DNA from: Alteriqipengyuania halimionae
GTDB taxonomy: Bacteria > Pseudomonadota > Alphaproteobacteria > Sphingomonadales > Sphingomonadaceae
Length of the DNA: 64,000 bases
Reading direction: 5' to 3'
Assembly: GCF_009827575.1 (NCBI RefSeq)
Contig: NZ_WTYR01000001.1
Span: forward strand, 682,001 to 746,000
Position 1 is the stretch's first letter. Each line of letters opens with the position of its first letter. Positions 17,697-26,250 of this stretch are shown here, in pieces. The position numbers were made by a program, and so were the translations under genes. The notes beneath the pieces were generated by a model. The model saw only the letters and a program-made list of their open reading frames with translations. It did no database searches and had not been told where the DNA came from.

Positions 17697-18479
17697 TTAG
17701 GCGGTCCGCTCGACCTCGAGCTTCTTGATCTCGGCGATCGCCTTGGCCGGGCTGAGGCCCTTGGGGCAGACATTCGCGCAGTTCATGATCGTGTGACAGC
17801 GATAGAGCTTGAACGGGTCTTCGAGCTCGGCGAGCCGTTCACCGGTCATCTCGTCGCGGCTGTCGGCGATCCAGCGATAGGCCTGGAGCAGGATGGCCGG
17901 GCCGAGGAATTTGTCGCTGTTCCACCAATAGCTGGGGCAGGCGGTCGAGCAGCAGGCGCACAGGATGCACTCGTAGAGGCCATCGAGCTGTTCACGCTGT
18001 TCGGGCGACTGCAGGCGTTCCTTGCCGTTCGGCGTCGGGCTGACGGTTTGCAGCCACGGACGGATCGAGGCGTATTGCGCGTAGAAATGGGTGAAATCGG
18101 GCACGAGGTCCTTCACCACTTCCATGTGCGGCAGCGGGGTGATGCGGATTTCGCCCTTCAGGTCCTCGATCGCGGTGGTGCAGGCGAGGCCGTTCTTGCC
18201 GTTCATGTTCATCGAGCACGAACCGCAAATGCCTTCGCGGCACGAACGGCGGAAGGTCAGCGTGGGATCAATGTCGTTCTTGATCTTGAACAGCGCATCG
18301 AGAACCATCGGGCCGCAATCGTCGAGATCGATCTCGAACGTGTCGTAGCGCGGGTTCTCGCCGCTATCGGGATCGTAGCGATAGATCTTGAACTTCTGGA
18401 CCCGGCTCGCGCCCTCGGCGCGGTGGGTTTTGCCGTCCTTGCGGATGGTGGAGTTCTTGGGGAGCGTGAAAGTGGCCAT
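17697..18479 (-). CDS. sdhB: Succinate dehydrogenase iron-sulfur subunit
   Basis: 260 aa, standard length. The [2Fe-2S] ligands are Cys80, Cys85, Cys88 and Cys100 ([10 protein letters not shown] and a later Cys). The [4Fe-4S] and [3Fe-4S] ligands lie in [12 protein letters not shown] (171-182) and in [14 protein letters not shown]. It passes electrons from the flavin of SdhA to ubiquinone in complex II at the inner membrane. The upstream neighbour is a divergent SDR gene, so sdhC, sdhD and sdhA are not in the usual adjacent position and must be elsewhere on the chromosome. Downstream it leads a thioesterase-zapE-Nudix operon. Confidence 0.97.
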   Translation of the reverse strand: MATFTLPKNSTIRKDGKTHRAEGASRVQKFKIYRYDPDSGENPRYDTFEIDLDDCGPMVLDALFKIKNDIDPTLTFRRSCREGICGSCSMNMNGKNGLACTTAIEDLKGEIRITPLPHMEVVKDLVPDFTHFYAQYASIRPWLQTVSPTPNGKERLQSPEQREQLDGLYECILCACCSTACPSYWWNSDKFLGPAILLQAYRWIADSRDEMTGERLAELEDPFKLYRCHTIMNCANVCPKGLSPAKAIAEIKKLEVERTA

Positions 18480-18672
18480 GATCTATCCGGTGTTCGGTCT
18501 GTGTGCGCCCTCTCTAGCGGCTTGATCGCGCGCGGCAAGGGGGCGGGGCGCGAGAGTGGCGTCGCGAGACATGGACCGGGTGTTACACTGTCCAGGCCAT
18601 AAAGATTCCGGGCGGAAGCGATCTTCCTGATTTGCAAGCGCATACGGATAGAAACTGCGTCCCATGAGTCCC

Positions 18673-18678
18673 ATTATA
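18673..18678 (-). promoter_or_regulatory. sdhB: Perfect -10 box (TATAAT) upstream of sdhB
   Basis: On the minus strand TATAAT occurs about 195 bases before the sdhB start. The hexamer 17 bases further up (TGTCCT) is a poor -35. If used, it would give sdhB a long leader; the divergent SDR gene starts at 18710, so the two control regions overlap. Confidence 0.25.
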
Positions 18679-18709
18679 GGGCAAGGCGAACCTGTAGGAC
18701 AGCGATGCG

Positions 18710-19408
18710 ATGACGGCAGTGATCTTCGGAGCGAATGGCGGGATCGGCGCGGCGCTGGTCGAGGCGCTCGCTGGTCGCGGCGAGACCGTCCACGCCTTCG
18801 CGCGCAGCGAGATCGCAGCGCCAGAGGGTGTCACGGCGCATATCGGCGATCCGTTCGACGAGGAATGGCTCGCGAGCGAGCTGGCAGGCATCGGCGAGGC
18901 GGACCTGGTTGTGGTGGCCAGTGGTATCCTCACGCTAGCCGACGGGACGGGGCCGGAGAAAACCTACCGCGCGCTCGATGCCGAGGCGATGACCGAAGTG
19001 CTGCGGATCAACACGGTGCTCCCTGCGCTGATTGCCAAGCATGCGCTGCCGCTCCTGCCGCGCAAGGAACGTGGCGTGTTCGCGGCGATTTCGGCCAAGG
19101 TCGGTTCGATCGAGGACAATCGCCTCGGCGGATGGCATTCCTACCGCGCGAGCAAGGCGGCGTTGAACATGCTGGTGAAGAATTTCGCCATCGAACTGGC
19201 GCGCACGCACAAGCAAGCTGCGGTGGTGGCCCTGCATCCGGGAACGGTAAATACCGGGCTGAGCGAACCATTCCAGCAGGGCCTGCCGGAAGGACAAGTG
19301 CGGCCAGCGCCGGAAGCGGCGCACGATCTGCTGGCGGTGCTCGATAAAGTGACGCCGGACGATAGCGGCGCGCTGCTCGCCTATGATGGCGAGCGATTGC
19401 CGTATTGA
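18710..19408 (+). CDS. Short-chain dehydrogenase/reductase (CsgA-like SDR)
   Basis: 232 aa. The Rossmann start is AVIFGANGGIGAALV (TGxxxGxG-type loop at residues 7-13), and the catalytic pair is in YRASKAALN near residue 147; the serine precedes it in FAAISAKVGS. The C-terminal part has the HPGTVNTGLSEPF segment typical of the short CsgA/sniffer-like SDRs. It should be an NAD(P)H-dependent oxidoreductase of unknown substrate. It stands alone, divergent from sdhB and convergent with rne. Confidence 0.85.
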   Translation: MTAVIFGANGGIGAALVEALAGRGETVHAFARSEIAAPEGVTAHIGDPFDEEWLASELAGIGEADLVVVASGILTLADGTGPEKTYRALDAEAMTEVLRINTVLPALIAKHALPLLPRKERGVFAAISAKVGSIEDNRLGGWHSYRASKAALNMLVKNFAIELARTHKQAAVVALHPGTVNTGLSEPFQQGLPEGQVRPAPEAAHDLLAVLDKVTPDDSGALLAYDGERLPY

Positions 19409-19466
19409 CCGGATTGTGCGGTCAGTAAGACACCATTGATCCAATGACCATTTGAAGGCGTGGGAG

Positions 19467-19501
19467 CCACGTCGTCCCGGCTCTCACCGGGACGACGCGG
19501 C
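19467..19501. terminator. Long palindrome between convergent SDR and rne genes (bidirectional terminator or REP-like unit)
   Basis: CGTCGTCCCGG (19470-19480), loop CTCTCA and CCGGGACGACG (19487-19497) form an 11-bp perfect stem. After one mismatch GCC/GGC adds three more pairs. No T-run follows on either strand. It lies 60 bases after one stop codon and 15 bases after the other. Palindromes with this GTCGTCCCGG core look like REP-type elements; only one copy is present in the window. Confidence 0.55.
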
Positions 19502-19512
19502 TTAATCCCGCA

Positions 19513-22290
19513 TTACTCGCCGAAAGTGCGCTGCCACCAACCGCGGCGCGGTTTGGCGGGCTTGTCTTCGACGGTCGGCTTGGCAGCCTCGGTTTCGCGC
19601 TTGTCGCCGGTGGGCGCAGCGGGTTCCCCGGCCGTCGGAGCGGCCTCGACGGCCGCTTCGGTTTCGGCTTTCTTGGCCGCCGGCTTGCGACGGGTGCGCT
19701 TGGGCTTTTCTTCGGCCTTCGCCTCGTCTGCCGGAGCCTCTTCGGCATCGGCCTTTTTCTTGCGCGGGGCGCGCTTGCCCTTGGGCTTTTCCTCGGTTGC
19801 GGCTTCGGCGCTGTCGTCGCTCTTCTTGCGACGGGTACGCTTCGGCTTCTCCTCGGTCTTTTCCTCGGCCTTTTCTTGGACCGGGGCGTCGTCGCCATCC
19901 TTGGCGGCGGAAGCCTTCTTTGCCGCCGGTTTACGACGGGTGCGCTTCGGCTTGTCCTGCTCGGCAGCGGCTTCGGGATCGACCGGCTCGCCTTCGGGGC
20001 CGGAGACGACCGCGATGTCGTTGTCGAGCTGCTCGCTTACCTGTTCAAGGTTCTCGGCTTCTTCACCGATTTCCTCGTTCGTTGGCGTATCCTTCTTCTT
20101 GCCGCGTCCACGACCGCCGCGACGACCCCGGCGGCGACGCTTCTTGGGCTTGCCGTCTTCGTCTTCGTCGTCGTTCCGACCGCCATCATTGCGGTTGTCA
20201 TCGTTGCGGGTGTCGTCATCCGAGCTGTCGTCATCGTCCGAATCGTCGCCATCGTCGTCATTGCGATCTCGCTGGTTCCGATTGCGACCGCGACCACCAC
20301 CACGGCGGCTGCGCTTCTTGCGACCGCGACCGCGTCCGCCGCGATCGTCGTCGTCGTCATCTTCGTCTTCGTCGCCGTAATCCTCGATCTCGTCTTCAGG
20401 CTCGTCATCCTCGACGATCGGCTCGAATTTGGGGCGCGAGCTCGGTTTGGGGCCGGTGCTCTCGGCACGCATCTTGGCGCCTTCGTCCTCGCCCTCGGGC
20501 ATGATGTGGACGGTGACGCCGTAGCGCTCCTCAATCTCGGCCAGGTCCGAACGCTTGTCGTTCAGCAGGTAGATCGTGGCTTCCTGGCTGGCGTAGAGCT
20601 TGATCACCGTGCCCTTGCCCTTGGCCGCTTCGTCCTCGATCAGGCGCAGCGCCGAAAGCGCGGAGCTGGAAGCGGTGCGGACGAGGCCGGTGCCGTCGCA
20701 ATGCGGGCATTCGCGGGTGGTCGCCTCGAGCACGCCGGTGCGCAGGCGCTGGCGGCTCATTTCCATCAGGCCAAAGCCCGAGATACGGCCCACCTGGATG
20801 CGCGCGCGATCGCTCTTGAGCGCATCCTTCATCGCGCGTTCGACCTTACGGACGTTGGAATTGTATTCCATGTCGATGAAGTCGATCACCACCAGGCCGG
20901 CCATGTCACGCAGGCGAAGCTGGCGGGCGATCTCGCGCGCCGCTTCGAGATTGGTGTGCAGCGCGGTCTGCTCGATCCCGTGTTCCTTGGTCGAGCGGCC
21001 CGAGTTGATGTCGATCGAGACCAGGGCCTCGGTCGGGTTGATGATCAGGTAACCGCCCGATTTCAGCTGCACCTGCGGGTCGTACATCGCGCGCAACTGG
21101 TCTTCGGCGCCATAGCGCTGGAACAGCGGCACCGGATCGGCATAGCTTTTCACGCGGCGCGCATGGCTGGGCATCAGCAGCTTCATGAACTGCTTGGCGG
21201 CCTTGTAGCCTTCCTCGCCTTCGACCAGCACTTCCTCGATCTCGCGATTGTAGACGTCGCGGATCGCGCGCTTGATCAGGTCGCTGTCCGAATGAATCAG
21301 CGCCGGGGCCGAAGAACCCATCGTCTTTTCGCGGATCTCGTCCCACAGGCGAGCGAGATAGTCGAAGTCCCGCTTGATCTCGGTTTTGTTGCGGCTGATG
21401 CCGGCGGTGCGCACGATCAGGCCCATGCTCTTCGGCAGGCTCAGATCGCCGACGATCTTCTTCAGCCGCTTGCGGTCGCCCGCGTTCGAAATCTTGCGCG
21501 AAATGCCGCCGCCGCTGGAGCTGTTCGGCATCAGCACGGTGTAGCGGCCGGCAAGGCTGAGATAGGTGGTGAGGGCGGCGCCCTTGTTGCCGCGCTCTTC
21601 CTTCACGACCTGGACGAGCAGGACCTGGCGGCGCTGGATGACGTCCTGGATCTTGTAGCGGCGGCGCAGCGCACGGCGGCGTTCGCGGACTTCGTCCACT
21701 TCCTTGGCGCGCGAGCGACCCTGGCGGCGCTTGCCACCCTTGCCGCGACCGCGACCACGGCCCTTGCGGGGCTTCTCGTCGCCATCTTGGTCCTCGTCGT
21801 CATCATCGTCGTCATGGTCTTCGACCGCTTCGCCCTCTTCGAGCGTGGCGACCTTGTCCTTGTCGTCGTCGACTTCCTCGAGCCCGTCTTCGGCGATTTC
21901 CTCGACCAGCGATTCCCCGGTCTCGTCATCGGCGTCGTACTCGTCACCCGGCATTTCGCCGCGCTCTTCCTCTTCGGCGCGCAGGCGGGCTTCTTCCTCG
22001 GCCGCTTCCTGCTCTTCGGCGAGAAGGGCGGCGCGGTCTTCGGAGGGGATCTGGTAGTAATCGGGGTGGATTTCGCTGAAGGCGAGGAACCCGTGGCGGT
22101 TGCCGCCGAAATCGACGAACGCGGCCTGGAGGCTCGGTTCGACCCTGGTTACCTTCGCGAGGTAGATATTGCCTTTGATCTGCTTGTGATCGGAAGATTC
22201 GAAGTCGAATTCCTCGATCCGGTTGCCTTTAAGAACTGCGACCCGTGTTTCTTCCGGGTGGCGCGCGTCGATGAGCATACGCGTGGGCAT
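19513..22290 (-). CDS. rne: Ribonuclease E
   Basis: 925 aa from ATG 22290, with GGAG eight bases upstream. The N-terminal catalytic half begins with an S1 RNA-binding domain (KGNIYLAKVTRVEPSLQAAF) that is interrupted by a long acidic insert (about residues 90-220, rich in Glu and Asp) and a basic patch. The catalytic metal-binding aspartates lie in SIDINSGRST and VVIDFIDME, and the zinc-link CPHCDGTG is present. The C-terminal third is a low-complexity scaffold alternating Asp runs, Arg/Gly stretches and repeated KPKRTRRKPAAKKA blocks, expected to bind RNA and degradosome partners. It initiates mRNA decay and rRNA/tRNA processing. The gene follows a 468-base non-coding stretch shared with the amidase gene. 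Confidence 0.95.
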   Translation of the reverse strand: MPTRMLIDARHPEETRVAVLKGNRIEEFDFESSDHKQIKGNIYLAKVTRVEPSLQAAFVDFGGNRHGFLAFSEIHPDYYQIPSEDRAALLAEEQEAAEEEARLRAEEEERGEMPGDEYDADDETGESLVEEIAEDGLEEVDDDKDKVATLEEGEAVEDHDDDDDDEDQDGDEKPRKGRGRGRGKGGKRRQGRSRAKEVDEVRERRRALRRRYKIQDVIQRRQVLLVQVVKEERGNKGAALTTYLSLAGRYTVLMPNSSSGGGISRKISNAGDRKRLKKIVGDLSLPKSMGLIVRTAGISRNKTEIKRDFDYLARLWDEIREKTMGSSAPALIHSDSDLIKRAIRDVYNREIEEVLVEGEEGYKAAKQFMKLLMPSHARRVKSYADPVPLFQRYGAEDQLRAMYDPQVQLKSGGYLIINPTEALVSIDINSGRSTKEHGIEQTALHTNLEAAREIARQLRLRDMAGLVVIDFIDMEYNSNVRKVERAMKDALKSDRARIQVGRISGFGLMEMSRQRLRTGVLEATTRECPHCDGTGLVRTASSSALSALRLIEDEAAKGKGTVIKLYASQEATIYLLNDKRSDLAEIEERYGVTVHIMPEGEDEGAKMRAESTGPKPSSRPKFEPIVEDDEPEDEIEDYGDEDEDDDDDDRGGRGRGRKKRSRRGGGRGRNRNQRDRNDDDGDDSDDDDSSDDDTRNDDNRNDGGRNDDEDEDGKPKKRRRRGRRGGRGRGKKKDTPTNEEIGEEAENLEQVSEQLDNDIAVVSGPEGEPVDPEAAAEQDKPKRTRRKPAAKKASAAKDGDDAPVQEKAEEKTEEKPKRTRRKKSDDSAEAATEEKPKGKRAPRKKKADAEEAPADEAKAEEKPKRTRRKPAAKKAETEAAVEAAPTAGEPAAPTGDKRETEAAKPTVEDKPAKPRRGWWQRTFGE

Positions 22291-22758
22291 TGAATATTCT
22301 CCGTGCACCCGGCGGCGGCGCTCCCAACCAGACACTGGGCCTGGCAAGGGGCGGGGCAGGGGGGCGCATTGTTAAGGGGCCCGGCGCTTTCGAACTGGCG
22401 AGTGCCGTCGTGCGGTGCCGGGCGTTCTGGTACAGGCCGCGCGAAATGTCGGCGGCGGTGTGCGTGTCTGCAGTGTGCCATGCGCCGGACGCCGCACGGG
22501 CCATGTGGCCCTGCGTGCTGTTCTCTAGCGCAATGTTTGAAGTCACCTGCATCAACCTGTTGCGGCGGAAAGCTTCTGATCTCTCCCCAGTATTGTCTGG
22601 GCGGGAGGGCACATCCGGCGCGGATTATTCTCGTTTTTCGGGGGTAAACTGCCCCGGTGGACAATTGGTTAGCAGCGCTGCGTCGTCGCCACAAGCACTG
22701 TTCACAGCCGCGCGGAGGGGTTTTGCGCATTTCGAACGGGGCGCTAAGGCGGGGCCCA
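22291..22758. promoter_or_regulatory. 468-base intergenic region between divergent rne and amidase genes
   Basis: This is the only gene-free stretch over 300 bases. No convincing coding frame, tRNA or known riboswitch was recognised. It contains two short inverted repeats: CCCAG (22586-22590) with CTGGG (22597-22601), and CGGGG (22639-22643) with CCCCG (22652-22656). It must hold the promoters of both genes and probably a long rne 5' leader. In E. coli the rne leader mediates autoregulation by RNase E; whether this leader does the same is inference. Confidence 0.5.
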
Positions 22759-23634
22759 ATGAACCGCCGGGTCATCCTTGCCCTGATCGTTGCGATCCCG
22801 CTCGGCCTGCTGGCGGGTGCCGGGTTGGGCTATTGGCAGAGCGGCGGCGAGACCTCGGTGCGCGATCGCGGTGAACCGATCGTGCGGCTCAAGCTGCCCG
22901 AGGCGGGTGGCGAGATCGGGTTGCCGCCGATCCAGGGCCCTGCCGATTCCTCGCGCCCGCTGGTGGTGATCGATGCCGGCCATGGCGCGGGCGATCCCGG
23001 CGCGAGCGGCCACGGCCTGCGCGAAAAGACCATTACGCTGGCGATCGCCTTGGCGGTGCGCGAGCGGTTGCTCGAGGGTGGCGGCATCCGCGTGGCGATG
23101 ACGCGCGACGACGACAGCTATCTCGTGCTCGAGGAGCGCGCCAATATCGCCCGCCGCCTGGGGGCGGACCTGTTTGTCTCGATCCATGCCGATTCGGCAG
23201 AAAACGACGCTGCAACCGGGGCCACCGCCTACGTCCTGTCCGAAGAGGGGTCGAGCGAGCAGGCGGAAGCTTTCGCCGCGCGCGAAAACCGCTCGGTGAC
23301 AGTCAACGGCGTCGAGCTTTCGGAGCAGGAAGACACGATCAACGCGATCCTCGTCGATCTTTCGCAGCGCGATACCGAGTCGCGCAGCCGCGCACTGGCC
23401 GAACTGATCGTGCGCGAGGCCGAAGGAAAGGTGCCGATGCGGCGGCGCGCGATCCAGTCTGCCAATTTCATCGTCCTCCATTCGCCCGACATGCCCTCGC
23501 TCCTGTTCGAAGCCGGCTACCTTTCCAACGACGCCGACGCCGCGCGGCTCGCCACCGAAGAGGGGCGGGCGGCCATCGCCGACATGCTCGCCCGCACCAT
23601 CCGCATCCACTTCGCACGCCAATCGGGCGGCTGA
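22759..23634 (+). CDS. N-acetylmuramoyl-L-alanine amidase (Amidase_3)
   Basis: 291 aa from ATG 22759 behind AAGGCGGGG; an in-frame GTG at 22657 would add a non-hydrophobic tail before the membrane segment and is rejected. A signal anchor lies at residues 4-24. The Amidase_3 domain follows, with zinc ligands His75 (DAGHGAGDPG), Glu89 (LREKT) and His143 (SIHAD), and the catalytic Glu in LLFEAGYLSN. It cleaves the bond between muramic acid and the stem peptide in the periplasm, for daughter cell separation. It has no AMIN domain, so septal targeting must come from elsewhere. The PBP1A gene follows after 59 bases. Confidence 0.92.
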   Translation: MNRRVILALIVAIPLGLLAGAGLGYWQSGGETSVRDRGEPIVRLKLPEAGGEIGLPPIQGPADSSRPLVVIDAGHGAGDPGASGHGLREKTITLAIALAVRERLLEGGGIRVAMTRDDDSYLVLEERANIARRLGADLFVSIHADSAENDAATGATAYVLSEEGSSEQAEAFAARENRSVTVNGVELSEQEDTINAILVDLSQRDTESRSRALAELIVREAEGKVPMRRRAIQSANFIVLHSPDMPSLLFEAGYLSNDADAARLATEEGRAAIADMLARTIRIHFARQSGG

Positions 23635-23693
23635 TCGTCGCTCCACCGACATTCAGTTGCGCGATAGCTTGGCCACGCTAAAGCAGCAGGAAC

Positions 23694-26219
23694 ATGACCG
23701 AAGCGACCCAGCAGCCTTTCCTCGCCTACCTGCAATACCGCCTGCGCCGCGATCCCGGTGTGGTGTGGGAGGGATTCCGCGAGACCTGGGCGGACAACCG
23801 CAAGTTCCGCTGGCTGGTGCGGATCGGGCTCGCGCTGCTGATCCTCGCGCTGGCGTTGTGGATCGCGCTGATGCGCAATCTGCCCGATGCCAAAACGCTG
23901 GTGACCTATCAGCCGCAACTGCCCACCATGGTGCGCGGGATCGATGGCGAAGTGGTCTATTCCTATGCCCGCGACCGGCGCGTGCAGCTTCAGTTCGAGG
24001 ATTTCCCCGAGGAAGTGACCAACGCTTTCCTCGCGGCCGAGGACGAGACGTTCTGGTCGCATGGCGGGGTCGATATTACCGGCACGCTCAATGCCGTTTT
24101 CGATTATGCCCGCAAGGCCGGATCGGATCAGCGCGCGGTGGGCGGATCGACCATCACCCAGCAGGTCGCCAAGAACATCCTGCTGGGCGACGAATATTCG
24201 GTCACCCGCAAGCTGCGCGAAATGGTGCTGGCCCAGCGGATCGAGGAAGTGCTGACCAAGCAGGAGATCCTCGAGCTTTATCTCAACGAAATTCCGCTCG
24301 GCCGCCGCAGCTTCGGCGTGCAGGCCGCCGCGCGCGCCTATTTCGACAAGGACCTGGACGATCTGGAACTGCACGAGGCGGCTTTCCTCGCGATCCTGCC
24401 CAAGGCGCCCGAACGCTATGGCCGTGCGCGCTATGAAGACATGGCCCTCGCCCGTCGCGCGACCGTGCTCGACCGGATGGAGCGCAATGGTTGGGCGACG
24501 GCGGCAGAAGTCGCCGCGGCGAAGGCCAAGCCGCTCGGCCTGGTGGCCGGGGGCACCAATATCCGCACCGCCGATGCGGGTTACTACCTTGAGGAAGTCC
24601 GCCGCCTGCTGATCGAGGAATATGGCGAACAGGCCGAAGACGGACCGAACAGCGTCTATGCCGGCGGACTGTGGGTGCGCACCGCGCTCGATACCGAAGT
24701 GCAGGACGCGGCCCGCGATTCGCTGCGCGCAGGGTTGATGCGCTATCAGGGCGGGCGCGGATTCTCCTCCCCGGTCGCGACGCTCAACCCGGACAATGGC
24801 GATCTCGTTTCCCAGCTCGCCTCGTCGAATCTCGGGGTCAATTACAAGGACTGGCGCGTCGGCGTCATCACCGAAGGCGGCAGCGCGCCGCGGATCGCCT
24901 TTGCCAATGGCGATGCCGGAGCGCTGACTCGCGCGCCCTCGAGCCTCAAACCGGGTGACGTGGTCGCCGCGACGCGCCAGGGCGAGTCACGCTTCCGGCT
25001 CGAGGTCGTTCCCTCGGTATCGGGCGGCCTTCTGGTCCAGCAGCCGCAGACCGGCCGGATCGTCGCGATGCAGGGCGGCTTCGATGCGCGGCTCGGCTCG
25101 TTCAACCGCGCGACCCAGGCCGAACGTCAACCCGGCTCGACGATCAAGCCTTTCGTTTATGCCACCGCGCTCGACAACGGGATGACCCCCGCGACCATGG
25201 TCGACGACAAGGCGTTCTGCGTCTGGCAGGGTGCGGCGCTCGGCGAGAAGTGCTTCCGCAATTACAGCCGTTCGGGCGGCGGCAGCCACACGATGCGCTG
25301 GGGCTTAGAGCAATCGCGAAACCTGATGACCGTCCACATCGCCGATGAAGTCGGGATGGAAAAGGTCACCGGCACCTTTCAGCGGCTCGGCATCGGGACC
25401 TACGATCCGTATTATTCCTTCGCGCTTGGCGCGGGCGAAACCACGGTCGAGCGGATGGTCAACGCCTATTCCGCGCTCGCCAATAACGGCGTGCAATATG
25501 ATGCGAGCCCGATCGACCTCGTCCAGGATCGCAAGGGCAAGGTGATCTGGCGTGCCGACAAGCGCCGCTGCGATGGCTGCAACATGGCCGAATGGGACGG
25601 CAAACCGATGCCGCGCCTCGCGCCGCGCGGGCGGCAGGTGATGAACCCGGCCACCGCCTATCAGACCGTCCATATGCTGCGCGGCGTGGTCCAGCGCGGC
25701 ACCGCGCTGGCGCTCGCCAGCCTCGACATTCCGCTGTTCGGCAAGACCGGGACCACCAACGGCCCGACCGATGTATGGTTCGTCGGCGGTTCGCAGGATC
25801 TGGTCGCGGGGGTTTATATCGGCTTCGACAATCCGCGGAACCTGGGCGGATATGTCCAGGGCGGCACCTTCGCCGCGCCGATCGTGCGCCAGCTGATCTC
25901 CGAAACCAAGCCGCGCTGGGGCAACCAGCCCTTCGTCGCACCCGATGGCGTGCGAATGATCCGGATCGATCGCCTGTCGGGCAAGCGCGTCTTCGCTGGC
26001 ACGCCGAGCGAGGAGCGTCGCGCCTCGGTGATCTGGGAAGCCTTTAAGGCCGATACCGAACCGCCCCGCCGCGGCGATGCCGACGTGTTCGACAGCCGCC
26101 GCAAGGCGATCATCGCCGCCGTTCGCGCCGCCCGCAATCCGCCCCGTCGCACCGAGGCTCCTCAGGAGGAGCAGGTGGTCGAAGGCGATTTCGCCGAAGA
26201 GCAGGGCGGCATTTACTGA
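23694..26219 (+). CDS. mrcA: Penicillin-binding protein 1A (bifunctional class A PBP)
   Basis: 841 aa. A cytoplasmic tail is followed by one membrane helix (about residues 41-60). The glycosyltransferase GT51 domain has EDETFWSHGG (with Glu116/Glu118) and GGSTITQQVAKN. An OB-like insert precedes the transpeptidase domain, with the active-site serine in PGSTIKPF, then SRN (in QSRNLMTV) and KTGTTNGP. It polymerises and cross-links peptidoglycan at the periplasmic face of the inner membrane. It sits after an amidase gene on the same strand, so synthesis and hydrolysis enzymes are probably cotranscribed. Confidence 0.95.
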   Translation: MTEATQQPFLAYLQYRLRRDPGVVWEGFRETWADNRKFRWLVRIGLALLILALALWIALMRNLPDAKTLVTYQPQLPTMVRGIDGEVVYSYARDRRVQLQFEDFPEEVTNAFLAAEDETFWSHGGVDITGTLNAVFDYARKAGSDQRAVGGSTITQQVAKNILLGDEYSVTRKLREMVLAQRIEEVLTKQEILELYLNEIPLGRRSFGVQAAARAYFDKDLDDLELHEAAFLAILPKAPERYGRARYEDMALARRATVLDRMERNGWATAAEVAAAKAKPLGLVAGGTNIRTADAGYYLEEVRRLLIEEYGEQAEDGPNSVYAGGLWVRTALDTEVQDAARDSLRAGLMRYQGGRGFSSPVATLNPDNGDLVSQLASSNLGVNYKDWRVGVITEGGSAPRIAFANGDAGALTRAPSSLKPGDVVAATRQGESRFRLEVVPSVSGGLLVQQPQTGRIVAMQGGFDARLGSFNRATQAERQPGSTIKPFVYATALDNGMTPATMVDDKAFCVWQGAALGEKCFRNYSRSGGGSHTMRWGLEQSRNLMTVHIADEVGMEKVTGTFQRLGIGTYDPYYSFALGAGETTVERMVNAYSALANNGVQYDASPIDLVQDRKGKVIWRADKRRCDGCNMAEWDGKPMPRLAPRGRQVMNPATAYQTVHMLRGVVQRGTALALASLDIPLFGKTGTTNGPTDVWFVGGSQDLVAGVYIGFDNPRNLGGYVQGGTFAAPIVRQLISETKPRWGNQPFVAPDGVRMIRIDRLSGKRVFAGTPSEERRASVIWEAFKADTEPPRRGDADVFDSRRKAIIAAVRAARNPPRRTEAPQEEQVVEGDFAEEQGGIY

Positions 26220-26228
26220 GGTTTGCGG

Positions 26229-26249
26229 TCCTCCCCCGGGTGGGGAGGG
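26229..26249. terminator. Hairpin between convergent mrcA and metallopeptidase genes
   Basis: CCTCCCC, a 5-base loop and GGGGAGG form a 7-bp all-GC-rich stem, with a further T-G pair outside. It fills the gap between the two convergent stop codons. It lacks a T-run on either strand, so it may act in a Rho-assisted way or as a 3'-end stabiliser. Confidence 0.4.
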
Positions 26250-26250
26250 A

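Noticed and set aside
19470-19497. CRISPR-like repeat
   Set aside because: The palindrome occurs once, with no spacer array or cas gene in the window.
19876-22293. A plus-strand frame of about 800 codons opposite rne, with many hydrophobic Val/Leu runs
   Set aside because: The hydrophobic stretches arise from reading the acidic GAC/GAG codon runs of RNase E on the other strand. There is no ribosome binding site and no recognisable protein.
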